Below, piece by piece: positions 1 through 11,150 of a DNA stretch of 64,000 nt (position 1 is the stretch's first letter; each line of letters opens with the position of its first letter). Below the pieces are notes generated by a model, which had not been told where the DNA came from, did no database searches, and was given only the letters and a program-made list of their open reading frames with translations. Origin of the DNA: Thamnaconus septentrionalis (Eukaryota; Chordata; Actinopteri; Tetraodontiformes; Monacanthidae); contig CM020508.1 of NCBI GenBank assembly GCA_009823395.1, positions 2,624,015 to 2,688,014 on the forward strand, given 5' to 3'. Made by a program: the position numbers and the translations under genes.

Positions 1-447
1 TATCTGGGCGCCGGCGCTGCCATTTTTAATTACCACGAGTGGAAGGAAGTGTGCGAAAATGAAAACGGAGCACAATGAGGGAGCCATTTCATATTCAGGA
101 CTTCTAATTAACGGCTTCTCTCTCTCCTCGACTCGCGCACATTTCTATCTCTCTGATCATTTGGATAACAACTTTCATCATCCTCCTCGTTTGATGTTTA
201 CAAAATACAAAACAAACAGCAGCGAAAACAAAAAACAAAAAAACAAACCGGCATCGGCGCCGTCATCTACATTTACGCAGCGGCAGCGGCGGCGGCGGCG
301 GCGGCTAATAACATTTGCATTTACTAGTCAATTAACTTGATTACATTCATCTCATCCCAGCCTGATTCAACTGTGTGGCTGTTGCCTGGTGAACTAGACG
401 GCAACACGGGGCGAGAGATGACGCAACACACGGGAAGGCGTGCGCGA

Positions 448-484
<37 letters not shown>

Positions 485-1337
485 TGAATGACTAAAACAA
501 CACACTCATACTCATGTAAGTCGCGTCAGGCTGAGGGAAGTTCTTTTCTCGACCCCTTTTCTCTGAATATATTTCAGGTTTAAGATGTCCGACAGTGACC
601 TTAGGTCACATGCTTCATATGAGGACCAATCAGGTGGCATTTTGTTCAAGCCAAAAAAAAAAAAAAAAAAAAAGAGCGACGATAAACTTTGCAAACGACA
701 ACAGGCCGACGTGGTGAATTCATCAATCAATCACCTGTTAGCAGCTTTAGCAGCTACGTTAGCAGCTACGTTAGCGTTAGCGTGGTTGTTTCAATGTGAA
801 ATAATTCGGTGGAAGTTGGTTCAATAAGTTCCAAAAACATTCTGTATGTTAAAATTTGTCTGGGTTGATTAGTCGACTCCATCCACAACACTTACATTAA
901 ATAAATGAACAAAAAAAGGAAATAAACAAACTGCTGTTCCGGCGACACTGGCGCCCCCACAGGCCGTCGCTGCTCTGCAGGTCAGCGACAAACCCAGAGA
1001 CACTCGTTTGATTTTAACCTCCTCTGCCCAATTCACCAAAAAAATAAATAAATAAGTGGAAAAAAAAAAAAAGTAGGTTGGAAAATAAATGGCAGACGCC
1101 CGGGCAAATTAATTATGTGTCCACCAAGCTGTCGGGCCGTGTGCGCAGAGGCGGCGCTGGCGCTGGGAGCCGAGCGAACGCCGCCATATGGCCGGTGCGA
1201 GGGCGGACCTCGGCCGGGGTTTCAGCTCCGCCGCGGAACCGCGCTCACTTTCTCACAGATATTTATGTCTCGCTCTCCATAGATATTGCGGCATATGTCG
1301 TTAGACAAGCGGCCCAGGAATAAGTCCGGCGGAACGG

Positions 1338-1384
<47 letters not shown>

Positions 1385-1639
1385 TGTGTGTTTAATGAAG
1401 ATTAGCTCTTTGTTTTCACCCATCTGTGATCCCCCCCACCACCACCCCACCCTTGTTGTAAATTAAATTCCACTTTCCCTCGTCCTCACCAAATGGCATT
1501 TAGTGTCTCAAACAACGGCAGGTTGTTTGTTTTGCTTTGTTTTGTTGTTGTTTTTTTTATTTTGCACAAACGACCTACCTGTCATTTCCAGGAAGAGTCA
1601 CTCATCACTAAACTCCCGCTACTGTAAGTCTGCAATACC

Positions 1640-1760
1640 TCCGCAAAACAGTGAGCGCTGCAACGTAAAAGGTGTTTTGCATCATGGGATACGTAGTTTT
1701 CAACACTCTCACACAGAGCAGCGACGTCAGGATGTCTGCTGCTGTGCTGGAATAATTTCC
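1640..1760. promoter_or_regulatory. Possible promoter patch with ZNF143-like site
   Basis: On the minus strand, 1697-1679 reads ACTACGTATCCCATGATGC, close to the ZNF143/Staf promoter element (consensus ACTACAATTCCCAGCATGC). The flanks contain scattered CpG. This element is typical of vertebrate core promoters, but no first exon could be tied to it. It could also be a chance match. Confidence 0.25.
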
Positions 1761-2639
1761 ACTAAAAGTAATTTCAAGGATAAAATACTGGTTTCAGCAG
1801 AAACAATCTAACCTTTGATTTCCATCAAAAGGAGAGGGGGGGAGGGGGGTCCACTGCTTTAGCGGTGGAAACTTTCGCTGAGAGCCCTTCAACAAAGTTT
1901 TGACGATGCAGAACTCCACTTCAGAAGGCCGTCAACGTGGCCACCTAGAGGACGCCAGGTGCAACAGCACCACCCACCACCACCGTTTGGTCTCACGTCA
2001 TAGGCAACAATAACCCGAATCCTCCCGTCATAACAGGATCACGACATTAAGATTACTGGCACAATAATTATAATTAACATAAATTATGATGGTATTACCG
2101 CGACAGACAGCTAATCCTAGCGGGGATCTGCTAACGGAGAGCTACATATGTCCGCCGGCGGCAGCCAAACACAATAATCCCCCCCTCACATTCATGAAGT
2201 GCAGTTACAGTGCTCCCTGATCCAGTTTCCCACACTGGAAATCTGGAAATATTTATGACGAACGGATGTTCCTTCACATGAAAAATTCACTCAACCACAA
2301 TGGCATGCTTACGCAGAGACAGAGTGAGGGGAGAATGGTGGAATCAGACCAAGACAATACTGCAGCTCATTAAAAAAAATAATAATAATAATGATAAAGA
2401 GAGAAAAAAAACATTGGTTAAACTCATTTAAAAAAAACAAAAAAAACAAACAAACAAACAAACAAAAAAACACCATACAAGCCATTTTAAATATTCCATA
2501 TTACGCCTAGTTTAACATCTTCTTCATCCCTTGCTTCAGTGGAGCGGCCTTGCAGCAGGGGGAAAGAAAAGTGGAGTGAAGGAGTGAAACTAGACTGTGC
2601 TGCAGCGAGCTTCTGTGATCTGTGAGAAAACACAAAGTA

Positions 2640-3110
2640 GGTGATGGGGGGGGGGCTCGCCGTGCCCTCTACGACCTTTGCAGCTCAACGTTTTCGCACA
2701 CCGATGACTCGCGCAGCCGTCGACTGCTGGATCGGTCGAGCGACGTTGTCATGGCAACACGGGGACGCCGACGATCGTACACAGACAGACAGACACACAC
2801 ACACACACCTTCCGATTGGTTTCCCAGCGGTGCGTCCGCAGCTGGCGGCTCATCGGATGTCAGCGGCCGTCCAGCGCATCACGTGATCTCTCCGGCGTCG
2901 ATGACCCATCTAGAAATCACCTGAGCTTTAAGCACAGTAAGTGTCGCAAAAAGCACGTGACAGTGATTGACTGCTGCACCGGAGCGGGCTGAGTCGCAAC
3001 AGCGAGCAGCAGCTCGCACGTGCTGCTGACGTCAGCTGAGGCAACGACGCGGCATAGAAATGTGAAGTTCTCCGGTTTTGACTGACGGCTAAAAGTTTAC
3101 ACTGAACCAC
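2640..3110. promoter_or_regulatory. CpG-rich orphan promoter-like patch
   Basis: Within about 230 bases there are an inverted CCAAT box (ATTGG, 2815-2819), three CACGTG E-boxes (2880-2885, 2954-2959, 3017-3022) and a perfect cAMP-response element TGACGTCA (3027-3034), in CpG-rich sequence. This density is what a constitutive or stress-responsive vertebrate promoter looks like. No coding exon is visible on either side. One possibility is the promoter of the next gene to the left (gtf2b by human synteny), which would be read on the minus strand. Confidence 0.35.
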
Positions 3111-4257
3111 AACGATATCACAATTTCACCTGTAACTGTAACGCAGTTGTTTACAATTTGCGTGCAATGCAATGAGCTCTTTATCCCTTTTTAGCAGTAA
3201 TCTGAAGTGTTTGGGTTTGTTGGGTGAGTCGCCGCAATTCTCTGTTGTTACCAGTCACGACTGTTTATACAATACACAAAACCTTCTGATATTTTACATG
3301 GGAAAATACGCAAACTGAGCGGACTTTCGTTGTCGGCAAATCCTAAACGTGCTCTTTGGCTGGCTCGCTTTGATTCTTGTGTACTCTGTCTCCCTCATGT
3401 GGTCAAACAATACCAGTGCAAGGACGGCAGCCCGCAGTGTGTCGGATGACTGACTTTGAATTCCTAAAAATTGTTTTTTTGTTTTTTTTTTGCAAAGGAA
3501 AATTGAGTCTCAGTTATGGCGTGCGGTTAAAATGACAATTTAAAGGAATACCTGCGAGACATTCATCTGGGTTTGTTCCATGAGCTGGCATTGCTTGATG
3601 AAGTCCATTTGTTGTCCTTCAAATGAGTGAATCTTTTAGTTTAAACTCTCAATTACAGCTACGCAGTTGAATTCTGGCCTTGCCCATCAAACTTCCATCT
3701 AATCATTCATTAATCCTTCATATTCACTCATTCAGTCAAAGTTCAGCGACATTAACTTAAAGGTTCGAGTTCTAAGTTTATCTAAGCTTGTCACCTGGAT
3801 TCTTTGAGAAGTCTGGTTTTATTTTAGTAACCTAACTAGAACCATAACTTTTTATTAAACCTTCATTGCCAAGACCACAGAAAACCAAAGAAGAACCGTG
3901 TTTATCGACATTTCCTTCGCTCGTCTTTAAGCCAACTGCTAACAAGGCTTTTGAGCTAGCCAAGGTCAATCTTATTTCAATTTGGAGAATAATTTAGAAA
4001 ACAACCTTTGGTTACCTTCCATCAGAATGGATGAAAGAAGCAGGGCCACACACGGCCGCTCGATTTGGACCCCCATAGGAACCAATCTCAACGTGCACGG
4101 TTTTGTAATGTTTTGCAGCTTCATCTTCGGGCTGAAAGTGTTTTTGCCTTGTCGAGAAGGGTGATGAAGTCAGGTTGAGGAAGGTTGAGGGGAGCATAAT
4201 TATATTTCAAACCACGTTACAGAGAGGAAGAGTCATCTGAACACATCAAAAAAGATA

Positions 4258-4268
4258 TTTAATTTAAT
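4258..4268 (-). terminator. Candidate kyat3 polyadenylation signals (ATTAAA)
   Basis: Two overlapping TTTAAT words on the plus strand give ATTAAA on the minus strand about 360 bases past the kyat3 stop codon. ATTAAA is the commonest variant of the poly(A) signal, and no AATAAA is seen nearer the stop. The assignment is tentative. Confidence 0.3.
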
Positions 4269-4627
4269 TCAATTCAATAAAAACTTGACACTGTGACCTT
4301 TTTTGTTATTACTATTATTATCATTGTCATCATAGTTACTATTGTTGTTGTTATTATTATATCATCATCATCAACATTATTGATAACTCCTGGCTCAACG
4401 CTGAAGTATCGAAAGTATTTTCTGAAGATTTACTGCAGGCATCTATGAAAAAAAAATCACCAACCACAGAAAAAACAACACATTTTAACAAAATCAGTAA
4501 AACCTGTCTAGCCTGATGAGAGTGTTTCTCTTTGTGGTTAAAACAAATATTCTATTCACATTCACATTGACCGTGTTGATTGTTGCACCCGTGTAAAACC
4601 GCACTTTTCCCTTCTTGAGACAAGTTT

Positions 4628-7600
4628 TTAAGCCTTGCTCCAGTTCTTCAGGATGTTTCCCGCTGCGTCCAGGGTGCTGTCTTCCTGTTGGGAGAAGAAA
4701 CCACGGCGTTTCAATGAAAACGAGGATGCAAAATGCAGCCAAACACGAAGCGCGGCCGAACTCTGTGATCACCTTGATAAAGCAGAGGCGAATGTATTTC
4801 TCAAAATCCTTCCTTGACTTATCTCCCACAAACGCCGTGACTGGAATAGCAGCCAGTTTCTGGGGACGGACGGACAGACAGACAGACAGACAGACAGGTT
4901 GGTTAGGGCTTGCAAAAACAACCTGAGAGCAACTTTTTGAGACAACGGTTACTTGTTCACCTTTTCTTTGATCATCCACTTGACAAACTTGTAGTCATAA
5001 GCTTCGTCCTCGTCGCCCGTGTGCGACAGGTCCTGATCTGCGACGCAGGGAAGCACGTTACTTAGTTAGTTGGTTAGTTACTTAGTTAGTCTTTAGCTGA
5101 TAAAACTTGCAGGGGGGGGGGGAAGAAAGAAAAAGAAGTGGAGTGAACGTGCTTTGAAGCACTTCCGGCACTCACTCAGGGGCGTGACGTCCACCAGCAT
5201 GAAGTAGCCTCCCTCAGGGATGACCGGGGTCATTCCGGCCTCTCTCAGGATGGCGGCCAGGCGGTCCCTCTTGCCCTCCAGCTCCTCCGACAGAGAGGAG
5301 AAGTAGCAATCGGGCCGTCCCATCAGCTCCAGGTTGCGAAGCAAGCCCTGAGCCACGGCCTCCTGAGGTGAGCAGACGCCTGGGTTAGACGGAACGCGGG
5401 GCAATCGCAGAAGTGGGGATGCACACTCGCCTGCAGAGGAGTCGGGCAGGTGTACAGAGTGTTCTGCATGACGGTCTGGAGGTGTTTCATCAAGTGCTCG
5501 GGTCCGATGGACCAGCCCAGCTTTGAGGCGAGGGACAGAAAAAAGAGACAAATAAGCGGTTCAGCAGCTGGTTGTTGACGGTGGCGTCACGCGAGCCGCG
5601 CTGCTGCTCCCGACACTTCTCACCTTCCATCCGGTGACACTGAACGTCTTCCCTGCACTGCCCACGGTAATGGTTCTGTCCCACATCCCCGGCAGGGAGG
5701 CTGGAAAGGAAGGCAGTGTCAGAAACATCAGAAAATTAAATAAAAAAAAAACAAGTTTACTCTCATGATAAGAAAAAATGTGTATTTTAAGCGCTTGATT
5801 TTTCCATGGCTCAGTTCATCCTCAAATGTTTTGAAGGAATCGTAACAGGGCCACAGAAAAAAAGTTTTTACAGGTGACAAAAATATATCTTAAGTACAAC
5901 TGCACTTAAAATATTACCAGGAAGCAGAAAAAAAATCAAATATGTGTTGACGTAACGATATGATCTGAACGTCAAATAAGTCGAGACTAACAATCAAACT
6001 AGCAATCAGCCCATCCCTGCAGCTTTCGTGCTAATTGACTAGAGTTAGCATGTGCTAGCCCAGCTAGAATACCACAATAACTGTCAGTTTGCCAGACTGT
6101 AAGAAATCTGAACAGTCGTGACATTCAGGCAGGACACCTGACGACACTCTGTCCTCTTGGAGATTTGTCTTGGTTGACGCTGGCTCCCGAGTCACATGAC
6201 CACGTAGATCTGAGAGATTCCTTCGCCTGCGGCCTCAGAACGGGACTCCTAAAGTACATTAGAGCGCTAATGTGAACCGCGATGGTACCGATTTTGATGT
6301 GCTGGTGCCCCCTGTAGACGAGCCACTCGTAAACCTCGTCGCTGAAGCACAGGGTGTCGTGTTTGACGCAAAGGTCGGCGATCATCTGCAGCTCGCCTCT
6401 GGTGAAAACCTGCGAGAGGAGGACAGGAAACAGTGAGGTGGAACGGAGAGCTCCTCCGACACACAGACACACACCTCGGTGCTTCCCAAGGCCGGCTCAC
6501 CTTCCCAATGGGATTGTTGGGAGTGTTGATGATGATGGCCTTGGTCCTGGAGGTGAACTTACTGGCCAGCTCATCTGGGTCCAGGAACCAGTCGGCGCTC
6601 GTGACTTCTCCTGCCTCCTTTCCTGCCTTCTGCAATATTGACCAGGGCAACGGGTTTTTGTTTGTTTGTTTGTTTGTTTGTTTGTTTGTTCGGTGGGGCA
6701 GTGGTTAGCGCTGCCGCCTCACAACAAGAAGGTCGTGGGTTCGATTCTGGGGCCCGGGCCTGGGACCTTTCAGTGTGGAGTTTGCATGTTCTCCCTGTGT
6801 CTGCGTGGGTTCTCTCCGGGTTCTCCGGCTTCCTCCCACACTCCAAAAACATGCATGTGAGGTCAATTGAACACTCTAAATTGTCCGTAGGTGTGCATGT
6901 GAGTGTGAATGGTTGTTTGTTTCTATGTGTCCCTGTGATGAACTGGCGACTTGTCCAGGGTGTCACCCTGCCTTCGCCCTAAGACAGCTGGGATAGGCTC
7001 CAGCAGACCCCCGTGACCCTGAATTGGAATAAGCGGGTATAGAAGATGGATGGATGGATGTTTGTTTGTTTGTTTTTTTTAAAACAATAAAACAATCTGG
7101 ACAGCTTGCAAAGTCATCACATCAGCTTTGAGGACGAGACCTACAAGACGCAGCGGTATCAAGACGGGCTTGGCCCCGGCCATCCGGACCATTGGCACGT
7201 AGCAGTCGAAGAATGGCTCGATGATGATGACCTGCAGAGAGGCGCAGGATGCGGAAAAACACTTGTATTTAGAGCTGATGTTCAGGAAGCGACTCAGCAG
7301 CAGCAGCAACAGCAACAGCAGCACGTGACCCCCCCCCGCCCCTCCCTTCCGACCTCGTCGCCTTCGTCCACCAGGCCCTGTATGGTGCTGAACAAGGAGC
7401 CGTAGCCTCCCACCGTCACCAGGATCTCCTTCATGGGGTCGATGTGGCGCTCGCACACCTTTCCATAGACCTGAGAGAGAGCATTGACCAGGGCAGGGTG
7501 ACCCTGCACAGCCCAACCGGGGAGGAGACAGAGAGCAAGCTAAATAGGATGGAACAAAAATAGAGTGGCCAAATTATGAGAGATAAATAAAACCAAAACA

Positions 7601-8108
7601 ATCAGCATTGCTCACAAAGCCTCTGGTGTACTGGTTCATCCGGTCCACCGCCGCAGCCTTGGCCAGCGCCTCCTTCACGTAGGACGGCGGCGGGATGTCG
7701 GGGAAACCCTGACCCAGGTTCACCACGTCCGGGTCGGCCGCCAGCGATGTGAACGCCACCCTATTAAAAAAACAAAACAAAACAATAAATAGACAGAAAC
7801 ACATTGATTATAATATATACTTGGTGTGGTTCTCTTTTACAGGTTGTTGAGATACAAAAGAGAAATAAAGAGCCTGAGCAGAAGAAGAGACAGAGCCTCA
7901 CCATGGACTTCTAGTAAGAGTCTGCTGTGTTTTAAGACAGAACAGGATAGAACTAGATAGAGCTCATTAAAAAGTTATAAATAAATAACTGATGTTAATT
8001 TGATGTTTATCTATTATAAGTAGCGAGAATCATCCTGAACCTGTCAGGAAAAAAACAAGCCCTGCAGGCAGACAGAGAGGACAACGCCGATGACTAGAGC
8101 AAAGCAAC

Positions 8109-8182
<74 letters not shown>

Positions 8183-8670
8183 CTTGTCCAGGCCCTCAAT
8201 CCTCCTGGAGTGAGTGTGTCGAGAGGCCATCGTTTGCTGCAAACAAGAAGAAATAAACAAGAAGGAAAAGTGAAGTGAATTTACAAAGTGCTCGAAGCTA
8301 AATTCACTTTTCCATCAAATTTATCGTCCAACCAGCCGGACGGACGTTCAGAAACATCCTGGGACCTCAGTTCAATGGTGTTCGTTTCGAAGAGAAACTA
8401 ATGGAATAAATAAGAAGAAGAAGAGAAGCTCTTCCAATACAAACATGACTCAAAAAAGTGTCAAAATTAGTTTAAAGACAAGTATATTGATGTATTTTTT
8501 GAGATTTGTTTAAAGATTGTGACTGAACTGTGACGTGTTTGTCAAGTTCTACCTGAGCTCCTGACGCCGTAGCTCACCTGAGAGGCGGAGAACCCTCTTC
8601 TTCTGCAGCTGATGTCCACAGACTGTCGCAGCAACTTGGAGCAGCTCAGCACCTGCCGCACGAAGCTCAT
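4628..8670 (-). CDS. kyat3: Kynurenine aminotransferase 3 (kynurenine-oxoglutarate transaminase 3), 13 coding exons
   Basis: A pyridoxal-phosphate fold-type I aminotransferase that converts kynurenine to kynurenic acid and has cysteine-S-conjugate beta-lyase activity. Coding exons (minus strand): 8670-8578, 8236-8175, 7760-7616, 7503-7354, 7231-7145, 6629-6501, 6409-6289, 5700-5624, 5520-5431, 5362-5176, 5037-4961, 4859-4773, 4684-4628. Together they total 1362 nt, giving 453 residues, about the length of human KYAT3. All junctions keep frame and use AG acceptors. Residues 1-33 (Arg/Ser-rich, no acidic cluster) look like a mitochondrial presequence; Met34 could start a cytosolic form. Visible family motifs are NTPNNPIGK (about 214-222), [10 protein letters not shown] (Asp246, Tyr249), the PLP lysine in GSAGKTF (Lys280) and the substrate-carboxylate arginine in YIRLCF (Arg430). 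Oddities: one GC donor (after exon 9), and the exon 2 donor lies inside a TG microsatellite. KYAT1 is the alternative, but the [10 protein letters not shown] start and the lrrc8c neighbour favour KYAT3. Confidence 0.93.
6657..7080 (+). mobile_element. tRNA-derived fish SINE in kyat3 intron
   Basis: The body runs from 6691 to about 7060. The head has tRNA-like promoter boxes: an A-box region GGCAGTGGTTAGCG and a B-box GGTTCGATTC. The middle has phrases common in fish SINEs (TGGAGTTTGCATGTTCTCCC, GACAGCTGGGATAGGCTCC). The 3' end is a short ATGG repeat. GTTT repeats flank both sides (6657-6690 and 7061-7076), so it either inserted into a GTTT microsatellite or duplicated that target. It lies in the intron between coding exons 5 and 6, opposite to transcription. 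It looks full-length and fairly young. Confidence 0.85.
8111..8179. repeat. (CA)n/(TG)n microsatellite overlapping kyat3 splice donor
   Basis: About 34 CA units with no interruption. On the minus strand it reads TG and abuts the end of kyat3 coding exon 2. The reading frame requires the exon to end in GTGTG at 8175 and the intron to start GT at 8174, both inside the repeat. Confidence 0.95.
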
Positions 8671-8671
8671 G
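8578..8671 (-). other. kyat3: kyat3 exon carrying the mitochondrial start
   Basis: The acceptor is GCGCAG (AG at 8673-8672), so the exon begins one base before the ATG at 8670-8668. It encodes 31 residues, ends in CAG, and is followed by a strong donor GTGAGC (8577 onward). The 31 residues are basic and hydroxylated with no acidic cluster, as in mitochondrial targeting peptides. It joins in phase to the next exon (8236-8175), which starts Gln-Thr-Met. That Met would be the start of a shorter, leaderless form if this exon were skipped or a downstream promoter used. Confidence 0.8.
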
Positions 8672-9087
8672 CTGCGCGCAAACACACACAAATAGACAGA
8701 TAAAAATGCATATCATCTGTAAACGTGATCATTTCTTCCAGGCAGGGTCGGCTCACGTCGGTGTTATTCATGTCCATCTTTTATTCAGTATTTTTTTTTT
8801 TTTTTTACTGTAAAACTGAAGATAAAGAGAAACAAAAACCATCATCTCTCAACTGAGAGTATTGTGTTTTCATTATTTCATTTGATTTTAACAATACAGA
8901 TTTTGTGGCTTCCTTGTCCCTTAAAAATCCAAAATAAAATACGCAGATATATGTGCCTGGTAAACTGGATTGAATTCATAAGGCAGACACAAACTTTCAT
9001 TTAAACAAATGCAGGCAATACTGTTTACTAATTTCCTGGGTTTGCTGAACGAAATAACCAGCTAAACGAATAAAGCAGCCAAGACTG

Positions 9088-9126
<39 letters not shown>

Positions 9127-9632
9127 GAAGCAGTTTGGTTTTAAAAAACAAACCGGTGGTGCGTGGAAGTATTTATTTATTTATTTATTTATGTATTAAC
9201 TTCCCAATCTCGCCAACAGGGAGCGCCTGAGTGCCGTTGTGCGTCATCTTGGCTACCAGTGCCCTTTGCTACTCGAGAGGCAACGCGTGGCAACTCGTTC
9301 CGTTTTCTCCATTGTAGCGCAGCTTTGCTGTCGGTCCTCTTGCTATGAGCCGACACACGCGTGGTGCCCGTAAACCACGTGCCTCGCGTGCTGATTGACG
9401 TCACAACAAGTCAAACTTGCTGGCTCTAGCAAACCGCGCTAGTTGATTTTTTTTTTTTTTTTTTATGGCCAAATGCAGGTACGTTTGGGTCACCGCTACC
9501 GGTTCAGTCCCTGTGGCTAGTGGTGCCGCAGAAAGGACGGAAGCCGAGACTGCAGCCGTCCTTCTCCGGGAATATCACATACCATGAGCCGCTCGAGCTG
9601 GAAGCCACGCGCCGGAAGAAGTCGCGACTTAC
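8672..9632. other. kyat3 first intron (non-coding)
   Basis: The intron contains a poly-T run (about 8792-8806), a (GA)n repeat (9093-9122), a TTTA repeat (about 9170-9190) and poly-T (about 9449-9464). At 9216-9232, CGCCAACAGGGAGCGCC resembles a CTCF core. CACGTG at 9376-9381 and a perfect TGACGTCA at 9396-9403 lie just inside the presumed transcription start and may belong to the promoter. Confidence 0.45.
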
Positions 9633-9725
9633 TTGTTTAAATTGCGCTGGACCGGCTGCAGAGTGGTGTGCAGCTGTAGCGAGAGAGGCGTACGTCATCG
9701 ACGGGGCGGAGACAAAAGTGCTGCG
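9600..9725 (-). promoter_or_regulatory. kyat3: Probable kyat3 promoter and 5' UTR exon
   Basis: CpG-rich sequence with an ACGTCA half-CRE (9692-9697), a GC box GGGGCGG (9703-9709) and an ETS-type CCGGAAG (9612-9618). On the minus strand a consensus donor GTAAGT starts at 9632, so an untranslated first exon of about 60 bases ending at 9633 can splice to the acceptor just before the ATG exon (8671). Transcription start is inferred at about 9690-9720. Confidence 0.5.
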
Positions 9726-11150
9726 TTAAGGGATGACGGAAATTAGAGTCACCATGGCAATACTGACAAATCTAGACGTTATTTACAAACTGCAAAATAC
9801 CATATTGTTCTCATATTCTTTAAGGATGTTAATTGATTTGATTAATAGAATATAATTAATGGAATATATGAATACAAATTTATTGAAATTGTTTGGCTCT
9901 TTGTTTTGTGAGCTTGATTGTGTCATGTTTCTTAAATTTCTTGTCCTTTTGTAAATCTGTTAAGGCACTGTGGAACAGCTGTTTTCATTAAATGTCCTTA
10001 TTAATAGCGCCACTGCAATTACCTCATAATGTGACAAAAAATGTAAATGTATGTGGGTCAAATTATTTCAAGATGAGAGTCTTTATTGTCCCAACTGAGG
10101 TTCAAAGTAAATATAAACTTATCGGTGAGTGTCTTTAAATGGGTTTTTGCCAAAGACGTCTTAAACACATTTACCTGTTTTGGCAGCAACTTACATTTCC
10201 TATGGAAAGGACAGTGTAAAGGACAGTGTAAAGGTCAGTGTAACGGCTTGAAAGTGCCCTAGCAGTGCAAGGGTGACATGTGCAGAGAGAAGCCAGACTA
10301 CAGGCGGGTTTAAAACTGTCTCATTTGTAGCCTCAGTGAAGGCCAAGAAAGACACAAGACTCACTGTCAGTTCATGGCTTAGCAACCAAAGGGAGTCTGA
10401 CAAGGGTGATACAATAATCAGTCACGAAGAGGCCGTTTTTGCTGTGGGCAATTTGGACAGCCGCCCAGGGCGCAATCTATTTGGGGGCATCCTTCAAAAA
10501 AAAACACAAGAAAAGTGCGTTCTGTCGGACATAATCCCCCCTGGCCTCCAAAAATTTGGGCGGGGCGCAAAACTAGCCGGGACCGCCTCTGCAGTCACAT
10601 TAAGTTTAATCCTCAGGAGCCCAGTCTCCATTTTCCAAGAGTGTCTGGCTGTCTCCCCGAGGATGACACTTGGAGTTTTTAACAGTACACTCAACCCTCT
10701 GATTAAGAGATGCTGCCAGTAACGGGCTTGGGCTATATTATTCCCTTGGGCGTGTCTGTTTGAGCAAAATATATGTTTTTTTTTGTGAATCAAATAAGAG
10801 ATGCGAAAGAAAATGTTATACATAGAATACCAATCTATTTCCCACTTGCAATAATGTATTTTATTCGTCATCCTATTTACAGTCTCCAAGACCCTCCCTG
10901 AAACACTGACTGTCCAATCCTATGTTAGCAACCGTGACAATGTAGAAGTATTGGCTCCAGCTCTGGCAGTTACAGGTTTCCTCACTTTGTCCTTCAGTTA
11001 ATCTGCATTTGTTTTCAAGGGCAGAATTCCTGCCTGCGACACTGCTGTGAAACTGTTACTTTCCATCCGCGTTAGGAAAAAACAAAAAAACAAAAAAACA
11101 AAAAACAACAACAACACAGAGTAGTGTCTGAGCTGCCGCCCGCTGCTTGT
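9726..11150. other. Intergenic between kyat3 and lrrc8c
   Basis: No gene is supported. The stretch is AT-rich to about 10200, then a unique region follows. 10440-10590 has repeated GGGCGC phrases (GCCGCCCAGGGCGCAAT; GGGCGGGGCGCAAA) resembling a degraded transposon. An ACA-rich run sits at 11087-11115. The two genes are arranged head to head about 1.5 kb apart. lrrc8b, which lies beside LRRC8C in mammals, is not here. Confidence 0.45.

Larger units (their letters stand above)
1..4250. other. Intergenic left flank, no supported exon
   Basis: No open frame here resembles a protein I recognise. The stretch holds a GT microsatellite (about 449-482), a poly-A run (652-673), a second GT repeat (about 1338-1391), and AT-rich non-repetitive DNA. 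Positions 1-130 and 1080-1330 have TTAATTA words in non-repetitive context and could be non-coding regulatory DNA. CpG-rich patches are listed separately. In human the gene downstream of KYAT3 is GTF2B; I looked for its first exon on the minus strand and did not find it. Confidence 0.5.

Noticed and set aside
6638..6982. Protein encoded in the kyat3 intron SINE
   Set aside because: The frame spans a GTTT repeat and SINE body; SINEs do not encode proteins.
10273..10722. 149-residue frame between kyat3 and lrrc8c
   Set aside because: No recognisable domain, overlaps transposon-like phrases, and no splice or promoter signals support it.
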